The notes beneath the pieces are model-generated. The model was not told the DNA's origin, did not search any database, and saw only the letters and a list, made by a program, of their open reading frames with translations. Made by a program: the position numbers and the translations under genes. A stretch of DNA of 64,000 nt from Mercenaria mercenaria (lineage: Eukaryota; Mollusca; Bivalvia; Venerida; Veneridae), in assembly GCF_021730395.1 (NCBI RefSeq), contig NC_069375.1:11493001-11557000 (forward strand). Reading direction: 5' to 3'. This document shows, piece after piece, positions 1 to 12,600 of this stretch (the stretch's first letter is position 1; every line of letters begins with the position of its first letter).

Positions 1-35
1 TCAAATTTTCAAAATCCAAATTATTTGGGATTTTT

Positions 36-790
36 TATGCCCCCAAAGGGAGGCATATAGTTTTTGAATCGTCTGTCAGTCTGTCCGCAATTTTCGTGTC
101 CGGTCCATATCTTTGTCATCCATGGATGGATTTTCAAATAACTTGGCATGAATGTGTACCACAGTAAGACGACGTGTCGCGCGCAAGACTCAGGTCCGTA
201 GCTCAAAGGTCAAGGTCACACTTAGACGTTAAAGGTCATTTTTCATGATAGTGCATTCGTGTCCAGTCCATATCTTTGTCATCCATGGATGGATTTTCAA
301 ATAACTTGGCGTGAATGTGTACCACAGTAAGACGACGTGTCGCGCGCAAGACCCAGGTCCGTAGCTCAAAGGTCAAGGTCACACTTAAAACGTTAAAGGT
401 CATTTTTCATGATAGTGCATTCGTGTCCGGTCCATATCTTTGTCATCCATTGATGGATTTTCAAATAACTTGGCATGAATGTGTTCCACAGTAAGACGAC
501 ATGTTGCGCGCAAGACCCAGGTCCGTAGCTCAAAGGTCAAGGTCACACTTAGACGTTAAAGGTCATATTTCATGATAGTGCATTGATGGGCGTGTCCGGT
601 CCATATCTTTGTCATTCATGCATGGATTTTAAAATTATTGGGCATGAATGTGTACCACAGTAAGACGACGTGTCGTGCGCAAGACCCAGGTCCGTAGGTC
701 AAAGGTCCTAAACTCTAACATCGGCCATAACTATTCATTCAAGGTGCCATCGGGGGCATGTGTCATCCTATGGAGACAGCTCTTGTTTTA
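36..790 (+). repeat. hairpin-ended dispersed element with four ~165-bp tandem units
   Basis: It opens with an imperfect hairpin at 36-57 (TATGCCCCC ... GGCATA). It holds four units starting with GTGTCCxGTCCATATCTTTG at about 96, 261, 423 and 592, and ends with GACAGCTCTTGTTTT near 787. Other copies without the array lie at 6762 and 15664. The ends plus a tandem core recall the bivalve pearl/Helentron-like elements. That class is inferred from form only. Confidence 0.75.
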
Positions 791-848
791 AGCATGAATG
801 ATTTATAGTGCTTAAGCAAACTTTTATGAAAACATTGAATTTAGGCCA

Positions 849-2331
849 ATTAGGGCTGTGGTTTGAATAGAAAAAATCGATATGATATGTATTGCAATAA
901 AGAATGATCAATATACGATACTGGTACTGATGATAAACCCGGACAGATGATAAAGTCGACCATCTTGGAAATATTCGCTTGCAATCGGTTATTTATAAAA
1001 TTGAACACACCATCTAATAGTTTCCACTTACAACACCAACTGGTGTAAACAAAAATAAAATTGGTAAATATTCTGTATAAATAAATGACTTACATAAATT
1101 TGTATAAAAAATATTTATCCAAAATTACTGGGGAAGAGGGTGTTTTTTGCGCATGCTCACTGTCGAAACATGAAGGCCTGACATTTGGTAACTTTTCATT
1201 ACTTGATCAGGAATGACTGTTGCAGCTTTTTGGGGAAAGTTTCAATATAATAATACCAAGAAAATTTTGTAAATGACAAAGTGTTCGAATTTATCATCAG
1301 TCAACGTTCATACAGTCCCCTTTTTACACACCCCTTTCAGGGCCTCACTTCGTGTGAGTTTGCTTACTAAATATAAATTTGAATTATTTCAGCAAAGGTT
1401 AAGCTTGATTTTGATACTGACCATTGATTACAATTTGCAGAAATAAAAAAGTTACAGGTAAAAAACCTAATTTTCTGTTCGGGTTTATCATCAGTACCAG
1501 TACGTATTGGCGATTCAGTACAACAGCTAGTAGGAACTTCTTCAAAGCTGCAACATGACAAGTCCAAAATAATTGTTTGTTTTGGGCATGATCGTGAGAA
1601 ACTCTGTAGGCTCCTAAAACTCTGTGGGCTCCTATTAATGATTTCACAGTAGATGTATCGGTCTATATTTTGATGCTATATGTCGGGAAAATGCACATAT
1701 TTCTGCTTAGAGTTGTAAATTTCGACTGAGAACTTAATACGTATGCAAGGCCTTTATTAGTATACCTGATCTTTTATGTTTGTTTTGCTTTCAGTTTATT
1801 CTGGACTTGAATTAAACATGTGCGCTAACAACATCCATGTAAATCGAATTCCCCACAACTAAAATTACATAGCAGGTGCGTCCGAAATGGAAAGTTACCG
1901 GCGTGACATCAGAATTTCATTTCGTTTTAGCAAGTAATTTCCAGTCAGTGCGCAAGTGAAAATAAAAAGCCAACGAAAAACAGAATTTCCTTAAATCACG
2001 TGCTTGATTTACACGAGTCTGATGAGACGCCATGCTTATCGGCTGATGTCTTTGAACTTAGCTATCAAAAACAAAAGTGAAAGTACTCATTGACTGTTTT
2101 TGGGATATAATGGCAGCCCAAGGTTACAAAAATACACTTATTTTAATTTCTCTGAATATTTTATTGAAAAGTGATAAAAAAATAAAGAAGATTAATTTTA
2201 TTTTGTGTTAAAAGGGGCATTACGTGAAGATACGGAATATATCGATATAGGAAGAAAGTTGATACGCTTATCAGTGTAATCATGAATATTCAGTTCATAT
2301 TGATATACCGGTATATTGATCCAGCCCTAAT
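849..2331. mobile_element. possible hAT-like relic with TTAGGGCTG ends
   Basis: The left end TTAGGGCTG at about 849 is followed by a TCGATAT-rich stretch. The right end is TTGATCCAGCCCTAA at about 2331, preceded by ATATACCGGTATAT. Ends of the form TAGGGCTGG...ATATCGATAT are common in animal hAT elements. I see no clear 8-bp target duplication and no transposase. The stretch otherwise holds only the MITE at 921-1500 and unremarkable AT-rich sequence. Confidence 0.4.
921..1500. mobile_element. MITE with ~25-bp TIRs (CTGGTACTGATGATAAACCC)
   Basis: The left end at 921 reads CTGGTACTGATGATAAACCC. The right end, to 1500, is its exact reverse complement over these 20 bp and nearly matches further in. 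The flanks share TACG (TACGATA left, TACGTAT right), a possible decayed target duplication. It has no coding content and is 580 bp long. It sits inside the TTAGGGCTG element. Confidence 0.75.
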
Positions 2332-2374
2332 AGAATTATATATGGAATTGCGATTTGATTTTAAAACATGATAT

Positions 2375-2490
2375 ACTGTTGTGGTGGCTTAATGGATAAG
2401 TTGAAAGTCGAAGGTTTGAGCCCTGTCGGAGAGGGTCTTGTTACTGAAGAAAGACTGGTTGGTGAGCCGTCAGCTACACTCAAAATCCTT
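2375..2490 (+). repeat. tRNA-derived SINE head
   Basis: A pol III A-box-like TGGCTTAATGGATA lies about 30 bp upstream of a B-box-like GGTTTGAGCCC, as in tRNA-derived SINEs. It does not fold as a full cloverleaf by eye. The body probably continues rightwards but has no end I can fix. Confidence 0.55.
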
Positions 2491-3596
2491 CATAACACTA
2501 TTCGATATACTGCAGTATTTGGTATAACGTGGTACGCTCTTGCAGGGATTTTTTTACCGTTTCAAACATGGGGCCCGGGGCAAATTCAATTTGGAAAAAT
2601 GGCGCGTAAAACCTGAAAATTGGGAAATTTTAAAAATAAGTTTTACCATTGTATGAAATTTAATTCAGCATTGTATGTCACATTACAAATACAACTTACA
2701 AGTCATTTTTTCTGTTGTTTTTTGTCTCTTGAAAGTGTCTACTAAATTGCACAAAGAAAGTCACAAAAAAACTCTTAAGACAAAGAAGGGTCAGTAAAAG
2801 TTACTAAAACCTTCAGATTTTGGTGGGTCAGTACCAGCTTCACTTGTGTACAGTGTTTTATCCAATGTTTTATAACCAGTCTTGGTCCGAGGATGTGTTT
2901 AATTTGTCATCGGCGTTCGCTTACCTTACCGAATCCTGGGACTTTATCGCAGTGGCCTGTGTTTCTCAGCCCTTGTTTAATTGACAAAGCTGAAGCTTGA
3001 CAGCTTTTTGTTGTCAGCAGCATACTTTTTATGACTTTATTTGTGTAATATAATATTTACTATTTATTACTCGATACATTTTCATTTCCGGGAAAATTGG
3101 CGAGCTTGATTAAATGTGATCGCAGGGTCTTGTATACGGAACATAGGACAGTTCGCAAGATTTAATCGAATCGGTAATTGAGTGGTTATTTGATTAAAAC
3201 AGGAACAGCGCTAAATAAGGAACAAGAGTCAAAACGAATAATCGGAAACCTGAAAATTGATCAAGATTACCGCAAAATTATTTTTTGGCAGATTTCTGGG
3301 TAATTTAAACCTCAAAATTGGGAAAATAAGCACATTTCTGCAATTGGGATAGTGCCGAAATTCGGCCCAAAATCGGCTTTAAAAATCCCAGTCTTGGCTC
3401 CCGAATTTTCCAAGACCAAAAAAATCTGCACTTGCGGAAGTAATTTATTTTGATCATAACCAGTTATAAAACTACTGGTCAGTGTAACTTAATACCTTTT
3501 CCATGACAACTGTGACAAAAATAAATAACTATAATAAATAAATTAACACTTTGCTTTACTGTTACTAATGAAAGATATCCCAACATTTTGTTTCAG

Positions 3597-3690
3597 ATCG
3601 CTGCTAAAATCAATCAACCAGGCCAGGGTGGTGCAGGGGATGGTGTAACACCAGGTAAAAGACCATTAGACGCTGATCCAAACAATTTTG
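3597..3690 (+). CDS. FUBP-like exon: IAAKI and KRPLD segment
   Basis: The acceptor is tttcag and the donor is gtgagt. The 94-nt exon opens in phase 0 and ends one base into a codon. It encodes IAAKINQPGQGG... followed by PGKRPLDADPNNF. This matches the family segment that follows FKDALQRARQ and carries the conserved KRPL motif. Confidence 0.88.
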
Positions 3691-6600
3691 GTGAGTACTT
3701 TAGTGTGCTCACATATGGCTCGAGCAAAGATCACAGACTTTTTGAGAGGATCCTTGAAATTTTGTTTTATCTTAGTAACCTTGTTAAAAAGTAAATTGAT
3801 TTCAAATTTCAAATCGAGGAAATTATCCTATTCCTATACAGGATAGTCTAAATAATGAGACCTTTGGTAGATCGATTTTACTTTCTGATATTTTACATTC
3901 AATGTGGGATGTTGACCAGTCAAAAAATTTAACGATATTCAACTCCTGAGTACAATTATTTGGGCTATATACAGGGTGTGGAATTCCTATGTCCGATGTG
4001 GGACTTTTTGCCAACAGACAGGTGCAGTTTTTCGTTCCTTTTGTCAGCAGACAAGCATACATTTTCAGGTATAAAATGGGGAGCAAAAAGCAAGAATAAT
4101 TCAGTAACGCTGTTGCTAAAAGTTAATGGAGGTGATAAAATAATCTTGTCTATGAAATCCATGTTTTACCCACAGAGGGCCTCTTGATTGCTGCAGTTTT
4201 GGAAAAAACACACTTCTAAATTTAGCATCTTTTTCACGTCTAAATTAAGTATCTTTTTCCGCGTTCTAATTGGCACTTGGTCTCGGTCTCGCATGATTTT
4301 GCACACATTAACTCTATGAATAGAAACCGGAAATGTAAACAATTCTTGCAAACTTGGACAACTTTGTTGACAGAACGTTGGTTGCCGATAGTCGGGTAAT
4401 GACAAAAATCAAAAGCACAGAGAGATCACGAGTACGATTCAAAACGAGTCAGGTCATTTAAAGAGTTTCAACTGACTTCACACAGGCAATTTTTCGGCAT
4501 GGCATTTGAAAATCTGGACGAGTGAATTTTGACTGCGGGCAAGTGGATTTTTGTCTCATTTGTCGTAAAAAATATTGGGATTTCCACACCTGTGCTATAG
4601 AAGAGTGATACTACCAGGGCTTGGCAAACAAGTGTTTTTTTTATGCATTCATTAATATGTTGTATTTCATATGATTCCGAGACGGGCTACTTTTATCATG
4701 TGATGTCACATCACAATGTCAAGCACCAAGACTCCAGCTCATGCTGTCTTAAAATAAATTTTAATGCACTGTTATTTGAAAAACTGGCATGCACAATGTA
4801 ATAGCACCTTGCCGAAAGTAAATGTTGGCTGTAATAAAGACTTGAAAATCCTTAACAGAATTCCTATATACATGTTGCAGTTTATAAAATTGTTAAAAAA
4901 TAAAAACTGTTATTTAGGGGTGTTTTCCTGGTTGTTCTTCGTGAATTGCAAGACTAATTCAGATTTTGCAGTAGAATCTGTAAACATACTGTTTTCAAAG
5001 AATTTGTCAAGCCCTGCCGAATCGGATTTAAATTAATTGACTGTAAGAGTACAGTGAGAACTTACTCAAGCTCTTCTTGCTGTACAGGGTTAGAAATACA
5101 AGACTGTATACTGTTGTAAATCTTCAAGTTAATATTTCACCATAGTTCTTGCATATTTAGGCTCAACATTGGCAAAGTCTTTCTGTGTGATCTGTAAGAA
5201 TTATGTTTCATCATATGGTGAAATAAACTTTGGTAAATGTAAGAAAACTTCAAAAACAAACATTTTCTCAGTAAAGTTTTGTCATAAGTCCTCTCAAAGA
5301 GTCTAGAATGTTTGTAGTGCGAAGGAAAAGGTTTGCAAATCATAAAATTTATATTCTCCTTTTCTACAATATTTTGGATCAGCTAAATATCTTTTGTAAT
5401 CTTTAATTGTAAGTAATATCATTTGAACTAGTCCAGATTTTTACCCATTTTAATTCGTCAGTGAGTTGCAGCTTAGATTTAGTGCTAACTGTGTGCCAGT
5501 GTTTTTCTTTCGAAGATTTTTGAATGTTTCACTCTGACCCATTATCAGACCCATTTACTTATAGTATGGGGAGCTGAAGGATTTTTTTCACCAAGTTAGG
5601 AAATTCTTTAAATGTGAATATTGTTATACTAAGAAATGTTAGATAATTATCAACAAGATGTCATACTCATATTTTAAGGGAAAACAAATATCTTTGTAAA
5701 GATCTGACATCTTTATTTGGATGACTGAAAACGTGTGAATATATAGAAGTTCCAAAAATGGGTGAAATTCTGGCAGTATTGATGTACTTTTGAGTTTTGA
5801 CAGTTAACTATAATGCTTAGGACAGTAATTTTCAGAGAACTAACAGTTTGAATATTAAACCTGTTAAAAGTGTTTGTTAAAGTTTAAATTGAAATGCTGA
5901 GTCTGTTAGCATGATGTGTATGTTAGCAAGGTGTTGAAATGTTTTGTTTCAGACGAACCAGAATCAAAGAGGAGCCCTTTCTTACAGGACCGTATGTGTT
6001 TTACATGCTATAACCTACACTTTGGGATCCCTTTATGGGGTCGTGCTGCGCAATTAACATTCATTGTTATTTTCACTTGTTAGGTCAAGGGATGAGTTTA
6101 TTGATTATAATATATGACAAATTGTTAGAATTTTTCTTGATTGATAATTGTCAATAACCTAGGTAACTGTTTAGAACAAATTTTAAAAGTTTATTTGTCT
6201 GGTTACAATGATTGGCATCCTGTTTTGTTTGGTTTCTTCAAGTAATTACATGTACATTATTAGAAAGCTAGAAAAACACGTCAAATGTTTTCATTTGTTT
6301 TGCTTCATTTGCTAAGATTGTGCAAGTTGAGTGAATTTAACTCTTTTTTTATTTAAGGCAATATTTTTATTTGATTATGTAATAAAAGAATTTTAAGAAG
6401 TGTGTAAGGGAGTCTTTGTTCATGTAAACACTAACCCAACAAAAAGCTTCTGAGGGTTTGAAGTAGCAAGTATATGTTAACTTGCACAATGCTCTTGTAA
6501 GCCACTTAAACATGTACATTACTTTAAAATATTGCCCGTACTTTCAAATGAATAGTTTTTGACATACTGCGTCAGGGCAAACATTAACCTGACTAAACAG

Positions 6601-9600
6601 AATGATGTTTATTTTGATTTGTTGGTTGTGTTCCCATTCAGACTGTAGGTATTAGCGTCAGCTTTTATGTTCCATTCAATTCAGGTGTAAGGTCGTAGCT
6701 AAAGTTTAAGCGGTTGTCTCTACATCAAGCGTTAAAAATATGTAGGAAAACTGCAAGTTTTTATGCCCCCGAAGGGAGGCATATTAGTTTTCAACTGTCA
6801 GTCCGTTCGTCACAACGTTAACTTTTTGCATGAAGGCAACGTTAAATTTTTGCATGAAGGCACTTTACTCGCGGATCACTGCACCCAGGACCTTCAAACT
6901 TCACATGCTGATAGTACTTATTGAGTACACGACCCCTACTGACTAGGGTCACCAGGTCAAAGGTCAAAGCGCTGCGGGGTCGGGGGCATTTGTCACCATT
7001 AGTGACAGCTCTTGTTCAGTCTATAGTGGGATAAAACATATTGCCTAGATGGATGTGCATACTATCAGCAACTTAGTGTGAGGTTCTAGTAAGAAAAACA
7101 AGTCATATGGGTGACTTGACTTTGTGCAATATATACAGTTTGTTCACAAAGTCAGAATTTTATAGGTTTTTCGTTGGTGGTCTTCAGAAAGGAGGCATAG
7201 TTGGTGTTATTGGTTGTGTGTTTTCTTTTTGAAGTTCAAAAGACAACCAAACAACTGAAAATATTTCTGGAAGTTCTTGCAAGCGTGAAGTGAAAATTCA
7301 AATAAAGTTTTTAGGAGAATATGGTCCAGAGTTTTCACTCTGAGAAAAAACACTTGCATGCAGATACCAAGTCCCTGATACTGATTCAACCTGTACTAAT
7401 TGTAAAGAAAAATCTGAAGTACCTTGCCCATTCCAGGAATATTTCTTTGTCCTCAGTTTCCGATTCATTTGGGGAAGTTGAGAGTTGCTTGCTTGCTAAA
7501 AACAAGCAGTCCAAGGTTAACTGTCGCAATTGGAACTTAAACAAAGTTGGAAAATCTGCATTAAACCAGACAAAACAAATGGACAGTTGTGGGAAGGGAG
7601 AGGGCGGAGGGAATGAGCCTGAAAGTGGTAAACTGCTTAAGTGAGTTAAAAGAACATTACGAACATTTTACATCAGCATTTGTGCGGTCAACCCTTCAGA
7701 AGCTTTTTGTATCAATTCAAGTTGATGAAGAATAAAATAAGTCTGCTTTTGATAGAGCTATGTGTCATCCTATACTCTTTTTCAGAGGAGAAAATTATAC
7801 CAGGCCACTTATTGTCATTGATTTCCTTCATCATTATTTCGTTCATAATGTTGTTTATATATATATTGGGATTTTTCCAGCTCCAGATTTTATTTTTAAA
7901 CGTGTAGTTGTACTGTTTGTCACTATATTCCAAAAATAATAACATGCTTTTTAGATGAAAATTTGTAATTTCATTAATTATTCACATTAACACGTATATG
8001 CATGCATTTGGGAGTGAAAAAATCCCAATTTTGTTTATTCTATTATAATTTATTTGATAAAATGTAATGCATATTTTGATGTACATGTTTGACAATGTAT
8101 AATATTGCTTTTGTCACATATATATATTTACAATAATATGTACTATTTTCATATCGGTGCATACACTTGTGTATGTAGTTTTTTATGTGACAATTTATAA
8201 TTTTCTCCTCTGTTTTATGTTTAGTTCTCTTTTTAATATTCAGTCCCCCAAGTTTCTTGTTTCTGATATCCTTTGTTTAGACTCTTTGATAGTGTCAATG
8301 TTCCTTAACAGACACCGTAGTTGTATATTTACTGTGCGTGTAAGGGAAAAGAAATGTTAGAAGGTTTAATTGAGGCTTAATACTACCAGCACTGCTTAAT
8401 CTATTCTTGCACTGATTTGAAAATATGTCATGTTGTTGTAAATATAGAAATATCTTGTTCGATTTTGTGTATTCTGGATTGATGAAAATGATAACTTTTT
8501 GGTCTTAGATTTTTTGCAGTGCAAGCCTTCTCGCTATTGGAAAAGAAAAGGACTTACAGTTTTTTCATGTTTAAAATGTTTATCTACCATGAAGCTTATT
8601 GCAAATACATATCAGTTTGTTTATCTGAATTTTAATGTACATGAATTGATAACACTCAAGTCCATTGATTGAATGTAACACATGTTTCTTACAATGCGTA
8701 TGACATAATTGTTTTAACAGGGTAGTAACTTGCGTGTTTACTGTACTTTCAGCCGCAGGTGGATATCCAGGACTTAATCAACCAAGGTATGCATTCAGTC
8801 ACACTATTTCTAAGGCAGTTTAAGGCAAAATTGTTTGTGTACTATACTTGGCTCTTTGGTCCAAAAACTTGGATTATCAGGTAAAATGGCTCGTAAAAGA
8901 AATGTGGAGCATTTGGTTTAAGAAAACATATTTAGCTGTTCAGTGTAGGGATTTTTCAAATTTTTGGGGAGAAAAGTTTTCATAAATTATGCATTTTGGG
9001 GGGAAGATGAAGGAAACTGAAGCTGATGCAAGATTACTAGCACATGTGATTGGGGACTACAGTGTTATTTGTGGGTCACTGTATGAAGGCAAAAGTCCCA
9101 GCAAGTAGAAAAAAAGATGGTAGTGTTTGAAGTTACTAAGTTTACTACTTGTAGACTGTATAGACTGTGTAAAATAACCAGAGTTTAAAATGTTTTAATT
9201 ATAGAAATACTGAAGCAGCCCAAGCAGCAGCTCAGGCCGCAGCCAGAATAAATCAACAACTAGGGGTCTCCTCACCAAACAGCGGGATGATGCAACCACA
9301 GAATGATCAAATGAACCTCGGAATGGTCATCACCGAGGAGTACAAGGTGCCCGATAGAATGGTCGGACTAAGTAAGTCTTTTTGCGCTAATATAATCGGC
9401 CTTAAAAAAAAGTAGTAACACTTTGTGCAATACTTGCTGGAGTTTGAGTTTTACTTCTGCAAAATGTCATATAGATAAGTTTGCTAGAAAGTAGGCAGTA
9501 ATTTTAAAGTTTAAAGAGAATGATGCAAAGTGATCTTCAGATTCTTCAAAAAGGGTATTGGTACTGCCACGGATAGAATTCAACTTTAAAATATGTTTCA

Positions 9601-12600
9601 TTTATCATTTTTACAAGTAAAAGTTCAGCTCAAAAATACTAACTACTTGCATTTTTGTTCAACCATTTGATAGAAATTTTATATACATAAATACCTGGTT
9701 GGTTTTTGCTGACATTTTGTGTAGTCATGAGACAAACTGTTCCTGTAGTAAACATCATAAGACAAAGCATGTTTTGCTTGTGTATAGGACACCATGCATG
9801 TCTCTGAATGGCATCCCCCTTGTTTTTGAAAAAAAAACCCCCCCCCCCCCCCCGTTTTTCGATTTGAGGAGCACACTCGGAGGCTTGGCAGTTCTGTGAA
9901 GTGTTGAAGTCTAGCAGTGTGCAAGATTAAACACAGTTTGATAAAGATTTCTTGCTCTTGTAGTTAGATATCTTGCAAAACTGGGACAATTTATTCCATT
10001 TACATTATTCCATTTGTAAGTAGAATAGTTTTTTTGTAAATAAAGATTTTGGATCGAGTTGATAATGCATGTCATTGCCATTCTTTTACATGTCTTGGTG
10101 AGCTATGTGATCACTCACATCTAGCATCTGTCCAGCATCTATCAGTCCATCCACATTTCTACAAACAAAATCTCTGAAACTGTGGTGGAAGTTGATGAAA
10201 CTTTGCCTGGATGTTCCTTGGGTAGTCTTCTTCCAGAATTGTTCAAACTGTTCCGCTTGATTGTACAATAGTAGGGACTGCCAGAGCCAAACCCCTAAAC
10301 AGATTTTGAAATGATTCCACATAAATGGTCTACTGATTCCCCACCAAAATTGTTCAGATTATTCTGATTCATCAAAACACATGGCTGTAAAGGAGTTTGG
10401 TCACTTTTCCTTAGATGTTTATAGAGGAAATCATTTGAAACTGCTGGCATGATTGTTGTGTGAGACCCTCTACCAGGATTGTTTAGATTATTTGGATTTG
10501 TCAAAAAACATGACCGTCTGGGGGCTTGTTTACTTTTCCCTATATGTATTTAGTGGAAACATAATAAAAATCTTGTGTGAAACTGCTGGCCCGATTATAA
10601 AATAATTTCACACAAATGGTCGTTGTGTGACCCTCTACCAAGATTTTTCAGATTATTCTGATTTGTCAAAAAACATGGCCACCAAAGGGCGTGGTCACTT
10701 TTCCTATAATTATGTGTGTAGTGGAAACTGTTTACTGTGTCATCATAAGCGAACAAACGGACTAGGGGGAGTTTGGGGGTGGGCGTGGCAATTGATCTAG
10801 GGCCATGGCACTCTTGTTCAAAATGCTTGCATTTTGAGAGTAGGCAAGCTTTACTTAAGATGGAAGTCCTAGTTTACGGCTAGGATGTTGCAAATATCCG
10901 AGAGAAATGTTGCTGTTGAATAGGAGCATACTTGAGTTCTTCAAACTGATCAGGTTAAACACAATTTGATAAGGATCTCTTGCTCTTGTAGTAAGAGATC
11001 CTGAAAAATTGTATGTCATTGCCATCCTTTTACATGTGTAGTTAGGGAAAGTGATTGAAAGCTAAAAGATAAATTTATTTAGTGTTAGATATTGTCAAAG
11101 TATAAAATGAATGAGCATACTCGGAGGCTTGGCAGTTCTGTGAACTGTTCAGGTCTAGCAGTGTGCAAGAATAAACACAGTTTGATAAAGATTTCTGGCT
11201 TGTGTAGTTAGATATCTTGCTAAACTGGGACAGGAAGATTTAGTGAGATTATGTTGGTGTTTCAACGTGACCGACTTGCTAAGGTCACCGACTACAAATA
11301 ACTTGCCTCTGACCTCTGTGGGTTTCATTCCCATTGGACTGTCATGTTAAGGGGTAAAAGTCCCTTTTTTTGCCTGCTTGCATTTTGAAGTTGAAAACTG
11401 GCAAGGACGAGTGAAACATTCCCATATAGGCAACAAACCAGGAGAGTGCTTATTGCAACATAATCGTTACAGTAGTTCTCAAAATGTTTTGTTTTGAAGA
11501 CTTGACAACAAGATGATGTAAATATTAGTTGCATAACGATCATGATTACACAGTGTGTGTAGTTGCTTTGCTAAGGGTAACAAAGTACAACAAGATACTT
11601 TAGATAGTGACTATCATTCCTTTGTAATCTTTATTATAAATACATGTATACCTGTTTGGATGTAAATATATTTTATCATTGTTTTTGTTATTATATTCAC
11701 CGCTTCATTTCCTGCACTGGGTCACATTGAATCATAAATGGCTTACAAAGCATCCTAGTGTATGTAGTTTGACTGCTATCTTCCTGAACTGGGACAGGAA
11801 GAATATTAATAATTACAAATGTATGCTAGTTCTTTATTTGAAGATTTAAAAGAAAACGTCTTGATTAAGTTTAAGGACAAGTTCAGGTTTATGGGGGAAG
11901 GAAAACTACACGTTGTTACATGTATCAAGTTGTTGCCAACAAATGGTTTAAAGTATGAAACCCCTTAATATGCATCTAGATCTTGGAAAATTAATGTATA
12001 TTGTTGTATCTAAGGAAGAAAAACTAGTCTTGAATTGTGTTGTTTCATTTAATACAATGTTATTAAAAGTGACACTTTGCTTCTTTTCAGTTATTGGTAA
12101 AGGCGGTGAACAAATTACAAGGTTACAGGCAGAAACCAGTTGTAAAATACAGATAGCACCAGGTAAGCCATTTACAGTCTACAAGTTGCAAACTAAAGTT
12201 TTCTTGTGTTTTAACATGATGAATAAAGTCCTGTCATACTGAAGTAATTCATTTCATTGAAGTAATTCATTTTTGAAATATCTGTGATTAATATTATTAT
12301 TATTATGTAATTTTATGTTTTTGTTTTGAATTTATTGTGAGGTCATATCTAAATCTGTATGAAGGTAAAAATGTATTTGTATGTACATTACTGGCTACAT
12401 TTTAAGGATTTATTCATGTTAAGGGTCAATTTAAGGTGAAGCTTTGTGAGGATTATTAGATTTTTGACAGGACTAGTTATTGCCCTTTATCCATTCTGTG
12501 CCTTGTGCAGTGCTTACATATGAAGACATGTGTTGTTGAATTTCTGTAGGGTTGATATTAATAGTTTTACAAAAATGTGAATAAAAAATAAAGACTTATT

